Assembly (NCBI GenBank): GCA_020746875.1
Contig: JAGTJL010000002.1
Location: 1,736,001 to 1,800,000, forward strand
Direction of reading: 5' to 3'
Source of the DNA: Rhexocercosporidium sp. MPI-PUGE-AT-0058
Taxonomy: Eukaryota > Ascomycota > Leotiomycetes > Helotiales
Length of the DNA stretch: 64,000 nt
The position numbers and the translations under genes were made by a program. Under the pieces are notes generated by a model. The model did no database searches. It saw nothing but the letters and a program-made list of their open reading frames with translations, and was not told the DNA's origin. This document shows, piece after piece, positions 25,752 through 35,884 of the stretch. How positions within the stretch are numbered: position 1 is the stretch's first letter; every line of letters begins with the position of its first letter.

Positions 25752-26958
25752 ATGAAGCTTCTCGCACCTTCATCACTGGCACTCTTGGCCAGTTGGGCAC
25801 AAGTAGCACACTCAATCAATGCCCAAGAACCTCTCTACCCCCACTCCACCTCAAGCTCCTCAACCAGCTCCCTCCTCGCCCTCCACAAAGGCCTCGTAAC
25901 GCACGAGTCAATCTCCGGCAACGAAGAGAGCGTAGGCGCCTACCTAGCCAAATACCTGAAGAGCAAGAACTTCACCGTCGAGATCCAAGAGGTCGAGCCG
26001 CGAACCTCGTCACACCCACCCCGTAACAATATCTTCGCCTACATCGGCAAGTCGCGCGAGACTCGTACGCTGATATCCTCGCATATCGATACAGTACCGC
26101 CGTTCTGGAAGTATGAGAGGAGGGGGGAAGAGATCTGGGGAAGGGGGAGCGTAGATGCTAAAGGGAGTGTGGCGGCGCAGGTTATTGCTGTGGAGGAGCT
26201 GCTTGCCGCGGAGAAGTTACAGGAGGGTGATATTGGCTTGCTATATGTTGTTGGAGAGGAGGTCGGAGGGGAGGGGATGCGTAAGGCAAATGATCTCGGC
26301 TTGGAATGGGAGACGGTCATTTTTGGAGAGCCGACTGAATTGAAGCTCGCGAGTGGACATAAGGGCACGATGGGCGTGGAAATAAGTGCGAAGGGCAAGG
26401 CAGGTCACAGTGGTTATCCCGAGCTGGGGAAGAGTGCCAATGCGATGTTGATCCCGGCGCTGAATGCGCTGCTGAATGTCGAGCTGCCTTCGAGTGAGAA
26501 GTATGGCAATACCACGCTGAATATTGGGCGGATGGAGGGTGGGGTGGCTGGAAATGTCATCCCGGAGAACGCGAGTGCCCTTCTCGCTATTAGGATTGCG
26601 GATGGCGAACCGAAGGATGTTAAGAAGATTGTTCTGGACACGGTGAATAAGCAGGGTGAAGAGTTGGAGGTCAAGTTCTTAGGTGGCTATGGACCTGTTT
26701 ATATTGACAGTGATGTCCCAGGTGAGTTTTGTTGCTTGTACATTTGGGTATGGGCTTGGCTAATGGACTATAGGATTCGAGACCATTGTGGTCAACTATG
26801 GAACTGATATCCCAAATTTGAAGGGAGATCATAAGAGGTACCTGTATGGTCCGGGAACTATTTTGATGGCTCACAGTGACCATGAACACCTATTGGTCTC
26901 AGATTTGGAGACTGCTGTCAAGGGCTACAAAGCTTTGATTGAGCATTCATTGAAGTAG
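25752..26958 (+). CDS. secreted M20-family metallopeptidase (ArgE/DapE/CPG2-like)
   Basis: Two exons (25752-26721 and 26774-26958) give 384 residues. The first ~24 residues are a signal peptide (MKLLAPSSLALLASWAQVAHSIN), so the enzyme probably enters the secretory pathway, to the vacuole or outside. M20 metal ligands and catalytic residues are in order: SSHIDTVP (His and catalytic Asp), GRGSVDAKG (bridging Asp), VGEEVGGEG (Glu general base and ligand), FGEPTE (ligand), and a C-terminal His in MAHSDHEHL. The dimerisation (lid) domain lies at about 200-310, beginning GTMGVEISAKGKAGHSGYP. Yeast Cps1 and fungal 'peptidase M20 domain 8' proteins are similar. Whether the substrate is a dipeptide or an N-acyl amino acid cannot be told. 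It is convergent with the HAD gene 155 bp away. Confidence 0.88.
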
Positions 26959-27113
26959 ACACATAAAATAGATCTATTAATGTCTGTCTATGCCGCCTTC
27001 AAGTCCTCTAAGTGAAGTGGGAGCTGGGTTGCAGACCCATGTCATAAGACATATCCAAGCGCAAATAGAAATACTTCATTTTGGAACTGGACTTTCTAAG
27101 CCTCTGGCGTATT

Positions 27114-28172
27114 TCATACAACTTTTCCCACTTTAGAGCCGAACAAGGGACTCTGGATGATCTCTTCAAAATTGCGTGCCCAGTATAACGAAGAAGTCTG
27201 ACCTTCGTGTTGACTGCTCACATGTACTGGGGCAGGACCAATACGCTTGAGAATATCTATCAATGTACCCGTCCCATCACTGGACATAGCAATGCCTATG
27301 ACTCCTTCTGCAGTCAGGCACTCAATGTCGGTCCCCGAGTCGCCAATATATATGACCTTAGAAAAGCCCGTCATAGACTCCGACTTCCACTTCTGCAAGA
27401 GCCCATTCATGGCAGCCAGCTTTGCATCAGAAGTTGCCATCACTGGTCCACCATTTGGACCCTGAAGCATCCCTTCTTCATCTGGCTGATTCGCCAAAAC
27501 TTCAACTTCGGCAGCTCCAGCTCCAGCACTTGCTGCCAGAACTCCCCTGATGAATTGGCTTGCGAAGTTGACAGACACTACACCCCAAGTAGCTTTTGAT
27601 TTACTGACTTGCTTAACAAAGCTGTCAAAACCTTCACGGACATTCACATCGCCTTTTGCAAGCGTATCTTTTGCAAACTTCCGCCACTGATCATCACCAA
27701 TCTGTTTGAAAATACCAGATTTGCCGACGTGGGTGAAGCTCCACAGCTCAAGACTTCTCAGATTCCTCTGGTAGGTGACTTCCTCGGCAAGCGTTTTGCG
27801 GTCTGCTTCAGCTGGCGTGTAGCCATGTAGTGACCGCGAGTAGCTCTCGACGTACGTATCGTATAATAAGCGCCAGTCATTCTCCAGGTTTTTCCCTCTT
27901 GCTTTTTGACATTCGATGCCGAAGTGGGCGATGGTGAAGATAGTGTCTTTTTGTGTTACGGTTCCGTCGAAGTCGAGGATGAATGCTACTGGTAGCGAGG
28001 AGCTATCCATTGTTTTTCTCCCAGGAGAGAAGTACCAGACGAGGAACGCTAAGAGAAGGATAGTTGATGCTTTGATAGCGGTGCGAGAGATCATCTCAAC
28101 CCAATGATCTCGGTAGATCGAGGATGGAAGTTCGACGAGGAAAAGTGTCAAAGAAAGGAGGCTTTTAGCCAC
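27114..28172 (-). CDS. HAD-superfamily phosphatase with N-terminal membrane segment
   Basis: A single-exon gene of 352 residues. Motif I is FILDFDGTVTQKD (about 64-76), where the first Asp is the phospho-acceptor and the second the acid/base. Motif II is a Ser/Thr after GVVSV, and motif IV is YIGDSGTDIECL, the magnesium-binding pair. The DFDGTVT form and helical cap between motifs I and II resemble phosphoserine phosphatase-like and PHOSPHO/YNL010W-type enzymes. A hydrophobic stretch (ASTILLLAFLVWYF, about 35-48) precedes the domain and could anchor it; translation from the later Met (MDSSSLPVAF) would give a soluble form. The substrate is unknown. Confidence 0.75.
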   Translation of the reverse strand: MAKSLLSLTLFLVELPSSIYRDHWVEMISRTAIKASTILLLAFLVWYFSPGRKTMDSSSLPVAFILDFDGTVTQKDTIFTIAHFGIECQKARGKNLENDWRLLYDTYVESYSRSLHGYTPAEADRKTLAEEVTYQRNLRSLELWSFTHVGKSGIFKQIGDDQWRKFAKDTLAKGDVNVREGFDSFVKQVSKSKATWGVVSVNFASQFIRGVLAASAGAGAAEVEVLANQPDEEGMLQGPNGGPVMATSDAKLAAMNGLLQKWKSESMTGFSKVIYIGDSGTDIECLTAEGVIGIAMSSDGTGTLIDILKRIGPAPVHVSSQHEGQTSSLYWARNFEEIIQSPLFGSKVGKVV

Positions 28173-29896
28173 TTCTTACGAGATAATTACTTACAGCTTG
28201 TTTAGCTCCCCGAGTGGCTGGTTCGCTATGTCAAATAAGCTTAACCATCCTTCCAGGGGTACGAGTTGGTAAAATTCATGGCTTCTTCGTAAATTCCGAC
28301 GGAAAGACTCTTGCACGCCTTTGAAACGACGAAAGGGGCTTGTCAGTTCAACGGGTAGCTGGTGTACCAAAATCAATAGCCTAACAATATGAAGATATTC
28401 CTACGAAGGAAAGAGAATCTGACGATGGTTTGATACAAAGTGGATGTCTCGTATACTTGCCTCACACCAGTGCACATTTTGGATCATGCACTTCTTAGTA
28501 ACGAGGCATTCGAATTACCTTCTTCCAATCGGAATTCAAGAGCCGCTCAGGAGAAAATGGTTCCCCACACGGTCTTATTTCCCCTGGAAGTTAGACTTTC
28601 TCTGAGGATTGTTCACCGAGCCGGGATAGGGCTGTGATGATGGCAAGAGTGCAATCCTTATGGACCAGGGACGGAGACTTTCATTACAGAGAAGGTTTGG
28701 ATTTGTGAAAGCGGTTTTTGGGACCGAGAGTTGCGTGAGGACAAGCGGGTATTATTTACCACTAGAGAAAGGTGTTGAAAAGCAGTGAGACATGGGACCG
28801 AGACTCTTTGCTTATTGTCACTGTTGTCAATCTTTGTCAATCTCGGATCGTGTCGGATCTGACTCGGATCTGACTTGACAGCCAAGCCAGGCAAAGAAAG
28901 AAGTGAGGAAGCCTCAGGACGGGACGAGTGGAGTGGTGAAGTTACATATAGTTGCAGCTGCAGCCCTGAGCCCACCACATGCTCGGGCGCTTCTGGACTT
29001 GGTTAAGCGACCTGATCAATGCTGTCTGCTCTGACAACTCCTCTGCTCTCTGACATCTATCCTACTCGATAAGCAAAGCCCGTCGAACACAACTCCTCCA
29101 ACAGCTATTATTCGCGATACCTCATATTATTTTTCATAGCTAGCGCCGTCGTTCTGACCTCTGTCTCAGCGCCCAACAGATCAACTCGGAAGCAGCACGA
29201 GGTGAGGCAATCCATCCATGCGCCCATCATTCATTTCAGCAGCTCCATAATCTAAAGTGACCCCACCACCACCACCACCCACCGCAGAATCACGAACATT
29301 CGCTGACACTTCTTGTCTTCTGCAGACATAATAACAGTTCCCGGCGACAACATCAGAATTAGGATCTGACCCGTGGGGGCCATTTCGCGACCGTCGCATC
29401 CTGCGTGACGCAACAGCTACATTCCATCCAGCTCGGGCGTCGGGGGACGAAGAAGACGAAAGCTACACTACGAACAAAGCCAGAACCCATCCCGAACGAA
29501 TATCCTGTAATCTGCGAATCGATCAGGAAGTTGCGACAAAGGGGCGAATACTACAAGATTAAAAGCTCTGTCGTCTGATCGATTGCTGCCGTGCTCGTCA
29601 ACCCGTCTGCGGTAGCTAGCACCCGACGAGAACTGGTCAGGAACGGCCAGGCAGCGACATTTATCCCAGCTATCCTCGAACCGTTTCATATCTTCTGCAG
29701 ACTCCATAGAACAGCATTTGGAAGCACACACTACGACTTGCGACGGCTTCTGACTGGACAGCTCGTTGTTTCGCGCTTCACTGAGCATAGCCTCCTTCAG
29801 GCTCAGCCACCCCGCAGCGTGAGGCTGACAGCAATTCGAAAATCAGCCTGACCGTGTTCTAAGAACAGCATCATCGACGACAGTTGGCTGGCAGGC
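28173..29896. promoter_or_regulatory. long CRZ1 promoter and leader
   Basis: About 1.7 kb between the divergent HAD and CRZ1 genes. The right half has the mixed C/A-rich composition of a long fungal leader with several short upstream frames (for example 29591-29851). A CCA run sits near 29261-29280. No gene recognised. Confidence 0.4.
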
Positions 29897-32152
29897 ATGG
29901 ATCAACAACGCGGCAGATCACCGTCCGCTGGACATCAACAGCATCATATAAATCACAGTCACTCACCATCCCCACAGCCCTTTCAGGATAATGGATCGCT
30001 TGGACTAGGAATTGGCCTCGATAACAATCGGATTCAAAATAACGACCAACAATTCATGAACGGCGGGTTTAATGCTAATAACGGCTTCGCCAATAACGAC
30101 TTCATGAATTCCCAAACACAAGCTTTCTCTCAGGGCGGCATGGGCGATTCGACCTACGTACCTACCACCGACTTCAATCAACAGTTCAAGCAGGAGGAGC
30201 AATCGTCGCCGTTCAACCTCAATCAACAATTCAAGCAAGAAGAGCAAACTTCGCCGTTCAACCAGCCGCAGATGGGTAGTTTCACCCAGGACCTCATGAA
30301 CGCAACATCGAGTTTCAACGAGGGCGCCGACTTTCCACTGTTCCCTCCAAACCCAGCCGAATATGACCCCTCGTTCTTTTCCAACGATCCCACCCAGTCG
30401 TCAAGACATCAATCTGTGAATCCCTCACAGCTGGACATGTCTTCTCCACAGAACGCACCTACACCACCAAGTAATCTCCTACAACCGGATGCCCATTCAC
30501 CTGCCTCGGCGCATCAGTCACCGAACTTCAACACTGGCCAGTTTCAATCTTCCCCAAACCACTCCAGGCATGCTTCATTAGGACCAGAGAGTGCTGCATT
30601 TCCACAGGGACAGAACGTCGAGTGGAGCATGATGCCCCCTCAATTTACTGGCCATAGAAGAACCCCTTCAGAATATTCAGATGTGTCTGTTTCTTCTGCT
30701 CATCACTCTCCCAACCTGGGGCATCATGATAGCTTCGAGCCAATTGACCAAAACCATTCCCCGATGCAGCGACCACAAGACAGCATTTATGACGGTGTAC
30801 TTGGCATTGGGAACTTCTCATTGTCAGATAACCAGCACGGAGCAAGCCCACGGCGAGGACTGAGTCCTGCTCATAGTCCTGCTATCTCGCCACGTCTGGG
30901 GCCGCAGACGCTGCCAACTATGGCTCAACAAACCCCGGTGTACCTAATGAACAATGGCTTTGGTCCGAGCATTTACGGACAGAACCAACAGGAGTCATTC
31001 CCCCAAATCCAAAACGAAATGGGCCAGCAAATGGTACCGGATATCAACATTGATTTTGCACCCGCCTCCAGGCAAAACAGCTTTGAGCCTCCGAAGCCGT
31101 CCCTGGACGAAGCTGCACTGACTCCACCTGACAGAGGTTTGTAATCTTGCTACTTCCACGGATAATCACTGACACTTTTAGGTCGACGCCGCCGAGCATT
31201 CACTGATCCTAACAACAGTGGTACAGGTGTGCCTCGAGCTAGTACGCCATCAAGTGTATCGCCTCACCTTGGGAGTAACCTTGGATCTCGCTCTCCAGAT
31301 TCCCATCGCTCTCTTTCTCCAAACGATCGATCTGGTGCCACTTCTCCAAGCAGACGGCGACAGTCCACATCATCATTACCAAACCGCGATTACATTCTTG
31401 GGCTAGCGGATCCTGAGTATCAACCTTCAGTAGCTGAAAGTGGAAATGCAAAGCGGGTTCAAAAGCACCCCGCCACTTTCCAGTGCACTCTCTGTCCAAA
31501 GCGGTTCACCAGAGCCTACAACCTGCGATCTCATTTGCGTACCCATACCGACGAACGTCCATTCGTCTGCACTGTATGTGGAAAGGCATTTGCCCGCCAA
31601 CACGACCGGAAACGGCACGAGGGTCTGCACTCTGGAGAGAAGAAGTTCGTCTGTAAAGGAGAGCTGAAGCAAGGTGGCTCGTGGGGATGTGGCCGTCGTT
31701 TCGCCCGCGCCGATGCTTTGGGACGGCATTTCCGTTCTGAAGCTGGTCGGATATGTATCAAGCCGCTTCTGGACGAAGAAGCCATTGAGAGACAACGTGT
31801 GTGGAATGAGCAGCGTATGCAGAACATGCATAATATACAGCAGCCACAACCTTTGGGACTCGACCCCAACGGCTTCCCCATCGACTCAAGCGGCAATTAC
31901 ACATTGCCGGCTGCACTATTGGCTCAATACCCTGCGCTCGCAGGCTTGTCATGGTCTGACTTGCCACAAGGAGATCCTGGTATAGACGACGATCCAAGTG
32001 GTCGGAGCAGCTTTGATGCAAGCGGCTCCGAATACTACGACGAAGACAACGAAGGGGGCTACGTTTCGAGTGGCCCTGGACCTCAACAAGGATATGGGCA
32101 ACCACAAATGCACGATGGCTACAATGGTTATAGTAGTGATATCGGCCGTTGA
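29897..32152 (+). CDS. crz1: calcineurin-responsive C2H2 transcription factor Crz1/CrzA
   Basis: Crz1 is dephosphorylated by calcineurin when calcium rises, enters the nucleus and induces ion-homeostasis and cell-wall genes. Exons are 29897-31136 and 31182-32152 (45-nt intron), giving 736 residues. The N-terminal half is Asn/Gln/Ser/Pro-rich and disordered, with a short tandem ([14 protein letters not shown] then [14 protein letters not shown]) and many SP sites, as in the serine-rich regulatory region. PDINID at about 381-386 fits a PxIxIT calcineurin-docking motif. Three zinc fingers follow: about 515-535 ([23 protein letters not shown]), 543-563 and an atypical third (about 571-605, [13 protein letters not shown] spacing). 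The finger arrangement and PxIxIT-like site together separate it from other C2H2 factors. Confidence 0.92.
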
Positions 32153-32522
32153 AGGGCGAGACGAGATACGCCAATGGGACCTGGGGGCTTCATTTTCTTG
32201 GCGTGATGGCTATACATTCGGAGGCTTTTATGATTTTGGGGAATTTCCACTTGGGCGCATTAGATACCACCTTGCGCTGCTCAGGTTGGCTTTTGCACTG
32301 AGTAGCTTGACCCACATTTCGGTACCACTGTTCTGGCAAAATCTCCTAGCTCGTTACTTTACTTCTTTGCTTTTTCTAGACGGATGAATTTTGGTTGTAG
32401 AAGCCAATATAACGAACGAACTATCATGAATGCAATTCTTATTCCAACTAACACTCACCCTGCAAGTGCTTATGGATGTTTATGAAGGTTAGACTATCTA
32501 TGCCTAATCTGGACTACTATAT
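32153..32522. other. convergent 3' region of CRZ1 and the reductase gene
   Basis: 370 bases between two convergent stops, with no gene seen. Confidence 0.5.
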
Positions 32523-33809
32523 CTACAAAGTGAAGACCAATTTCTCACCACTAACATTACCATTCTTCATCTCTTCCATACCCTTCAGGATGCCCTCAAA
32601 GCCCTTCCCATACTTATTCACACTTGGCTTATGCACCTTAACCTTCCCCTGCTCCAACATATCCCTCGCCAATTCCCAGAACATCTTCCCGAACTCCAGA
32701 TCCTCAGGTTTAGCCGGCAGCTCATTCGGGCCAAACTTGAACGCCTCTCCGAGAACCGTATACCCCAGCGTGGACTTATTCTCGACCTTGTCATTGATGC
32801 TCTTCACCTGGTCGGCTGGGACGGGGAGCAGAGTCGAGTAGACGCCGCCCGAGGGGGACATGGCGCTAACGGTGATCTTAGGGCTGTCGCCTTCGGAGAT
32901 GCAGTCGAATGCGTGGGCTATCTTGCCCGAGGACCACTCTTGGATGTCTTTTGAGCAGGTGGGGGAGTTGTAGTCGAATGCCGCGTCTGTTGATGAGTTG
33001 CGTGTTACTTAGTGACTTGACCACAAATACGACAAGGGTAAAATGTAAGCATAAACTTGAATTTAAAAACTTACCAGCTCCGAGACCCTTCACGTAGTCA
33101 AAGTTGCGAGGCGAGCAGGTCACAGCAACTGTTAGACCAGACAATTTGGCGAACTGGATGGCGAGAGATCCGGTGGCTGTCGAACCGCCATAGATGAGGA
33201 GGTATGTCTTCTCCGTCGTCGGCTTGTTGGGCAGTGGGAGTTGCAGGCTCTGGTACAGGGCTTGTCCGACGGTTGTTATGCCCACGCCGAGGGTGGCCGC
33301 TTCTTCGAAGCTGAGGTTGTCGGGGATCTTGATTTGCACGTCGCCTTTGGCTGTGATGATGTTGCCGAATGCGCCGTCTTCTTTGTGGACTTCGTTTCCT
33401 GAGGGGGGAGTGTTAGTTGTGTCTGAAGCTTTGAAGAGAAGGGGGAGGGATGGGGGAGGGAGGAAGTTTACCTCCGTGAGCAAAACCTGCGACTCGGTCG
33501 CCTTTCTTAAAGGGCTTTGTTACTTTGCTTCCGACTTCTTCGACGATCCCCGCATAATCGCAACCGATCTGAAATTGCACTTGGATCAGTACATGCTTAT
33601 GGCATTGGGATTGGATATGGTGAAAGCTGGTTATGACTTACTCGTGTACCTTCAGATGTCAGCCAAGCTACATGCTTCCAATCTGTTGGGTTCAGAGCTA
33701 CGGCCTTGACCTTGACGAGGATATAATCATCTCGGAGAGCTGGGACAGGAGCCTCAACCGCGGCAGCCTCGCCGGGCTTCTGGGTTGCAATGACGATATT
33801 CTTGGACAT
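32523..33809 (-). CDS. medium-chain dehydrogenase/reductase, enoyl-reductase type
   Basis: Four exons: 33809-33642, 33568-33472, 33398-33075 and 32986-32523, in phase, giving 350 residues. The GroES-like N-terminus includes [16 protein letters not shown] and [13 protein letters not shown]. The Rossmann part has [22 protein letters not shown], the NADPH-binding glycine-rich loop. The structural and catalytic zinc ligands of alcohol dehydrogenases are absent, so it belongs with the zinc-independent quinone oxidoreductase / trans-acting enoyl reductase (LovC-like) group. Such proteins often serve polyketide synthases, but no PKS or other metabolite gene lies in this window, so a stand-alone reductase is more likely here. 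Confidence 0.85.
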
Positions 33810-34198
33810 TCTTTTTTTTTTTTTTTTGGTCGGGTAACTTCGTGCGACTTTTTGTTTTGATGGGAAAAGAGTACAATGATTCAGTTGGAATCAACACAAG
33901 CAGAGAGATAAATCAAAAAGTATCTGTATAAAATCATACAAACTTGACAAAATCCTTTTGACTTATGGGCCCTTCGTAAACCCCGATGCTAACATGAATT
34001 CTCGAAGCTACCTTTGCCCCGGCAGTTGTTTCAACCCCACCGAGTATTTGCATTGAGTACTGATGTCACTCAGCTGGAGGAGCCTCCCCTACAGTACCTT
34101 ACAGCACAGTACAGAACAGAGATGTTGCCCCTCCATCCTTATCACCACCTGATAACTATCCTAGCCAAGTTTGAAGGCCCCTAGTGTTTGTCTCTAGT
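33810..34198. other. reductase promoter with T-run
   Basis: About 390 bases with no gene. A run of about 16 T on the plus strand lies just upstream of the reductase start. Confidence 0.4.
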
Positions 34199-34637
34199 TT
34201 AAGTACAGACATGACGAGTGTGGAGAGAGGTGTGAGGAGCTTTTGGCCGAGGAGAGACAGAAGGAGCTGGAACCCGACAAGCTGTTATGTCCGAGGAGGA
34301 CTTCCGAAGAAATGGGGCGAAATGACTTGAGCGAGTTGCACGAGTTGAACGTCTTCTATTTGCATTACAATACCAGGAATGCAATAGTAATAAAGCCAAC
34401 GTCGTGAAAGTGCCTTGAGCAATACTGCACTGTACTGTAATGCAATCTTACTTCGTCCCCTTGCAACTCCTTCGGTATGGCTTCGTGTCCTGATCCTCTC
34501 GCCACGTTCTTTATATATTTATCCAAGGTTTCGGCGGGTTTAGTAGGTGTAATGAAGAGCGGACGTCGTGCTAATACTGCTGATAATTGGTCGCCGAAGG
34601 GCTGGCTGTCCATGCGAACTCGAGTCAAACGAATCAC
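34199..34637 (-). CDS. possible hypothetical gene, structure uncertain
   Basis: On the minus strand a frame from 34637 reads like protein (MDSQPFGDQLSAV..., then TLDKYIKNVARGSGHEAIPK) up to a good donor (GACGAA then GTAAGA, near 34450). Several acceptors follow, and an open Arg/Ser-rich frame runs to a stop at 34199. I cannot fix the acceptor or find a conserved domain. It may be a short lineage-specific gene, or chance. Confidence 0.2.
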
Positions 34638-35789
34638 AAGTCTTGTTTACAGTATCGGCCCATCCCCTTCATCACATTCCGTTGTTCGGGCTGGGCTGGA
34701 AGTTGGCTGCCACACTCTCCTGCACGCCGCCGAGTGCCACCGGCCAACCACAGGCCGGGCAACGGGCCTCCTTTATGCACAATTGAATTGTTGCCCTCGA
34801 TTTGACGACTCTGCGAATCCCCTATTTGATGCCAGACTTGCGGTGAGGCCTGGAAGAGGAGACTGGACAGACGAAATATGGGACCTGCGCGCGTGCTGGC
34901 AAATCGCTCGTCGTCCCCTCGATTGGTGGTTGCTGGGCCTTCCACTCCCAAACCCAGCAGAGCCTTGTACATATGCTGTGCTGCCGTAAATTGTTAATGC
35001 CTGTCTGCTGGTACCCGCTGCCGGCGCGCTCCTTTGTTTTTCTCCTAATGCAGTGCGGTAGGGTAGGGTACGTTGGGGGCTCCGTCCACGATGATGCAGA
35101 ATAGAATGTATGTATGTATGTATGTGTGTATGCAGCCTGGGTGAAAAAAAAAAAATCATCTTCACTGGAAGCGGAAGAGGGAACTTGCTCTCCCTCTATC
35201 TCGCTCCCTCTCACACCTGCGCGCCCATCAACACAACTAACTGACTGACTGCTCCCGGACAGTACACAACACAACACGGAATCTCCTCCCGCAATTGATC
35301 GTCGTGTATCGCACGGGGTGGCACGGACAGGGACAAGCTCCTCGATAAGGGCATCGCATCTCTGTGATACACAGCAAATTGCCTGGCTGCTGTCTCAGGT
35401 GTGACCCTGCGCTCTGTCTGGCTCTGCTCTGCTCTGTTGCTGTGGTGGCTGCATCCCTTTGGCGAGAAACAAAACGATAATTGCCTTTCCTCCATCCCCT
35501 TGTTGCGAGCGAAAAAGTTCCTCCGTGTGACCACCATTTCTATCCCTTAGTTACTACTGCTACTACTACTACACACATACACGCGCGCTCTCTCTCTCTC
35601 TCCTTGTCCCTCTTTCGTCTGGGATATCTTTCGTATTCTTCCTTCCTTCACACCTCACGATCCTCCCCGAATCAACACCTTACGCTCCACTCCACCACCA
35701 CCACCGTCCTTGCGCCCTACCCAGTCGTTGCACATAGCCCTCGATGAGTCTGACACCAATCCGCGACTTCACGAGCTCGAATATCCACC
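34638..35789. promoter_or_regulatory. promoter and leader of the WG-repeat gene
   Basis: About 1.1 kb without a convincing gene. The last 250 bases are CT-rich with CTCT and TAC/ACC runs, typical of a strongly expressed fungal gene leader. It also holds a TATG microsatellite and a short upstream reading frame that overlaps the chosen start. Confidence 0.4.
35106..35132. repeat. ATGT/TATG microsatellite
   Basis: About six tandem ATGT units with one interruption (GTGTATG) in the region upstream of the WG-repeat gene. Confidence 0.8.
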
Positions 35790-35884
35790 ATGGCTGCTGT
35801 CGAGGGTTTGTTGTTCTGCGCGGATCGCCCAAGGAACGAGTATGGGTCCACTACGATCCAGCCCTCGACGACTGGGTTGGCTAG
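35744..35884 (+). other. upstream reading frame overlapping the WG-repeat start
   Basis: A 46-codon frame (MSLTPIRDF...) begins 46 bases before the chosen start of the large gene and ends inside its first exon in another frame. Its middle (WVHYDPALDDWVG) is protein-like, so it may be a translated upstream frame or the true N-terminal exon of a different splice form. Confidence 0.3.

Noticed and set aside
32523..33809. Enoyl reductase as part of a polyketide cluster
   Set aside because: No polyketide synthase, transporter or cluster regulator lies beside it; its neighbours are CRZ1 and the WG-repeat gene.
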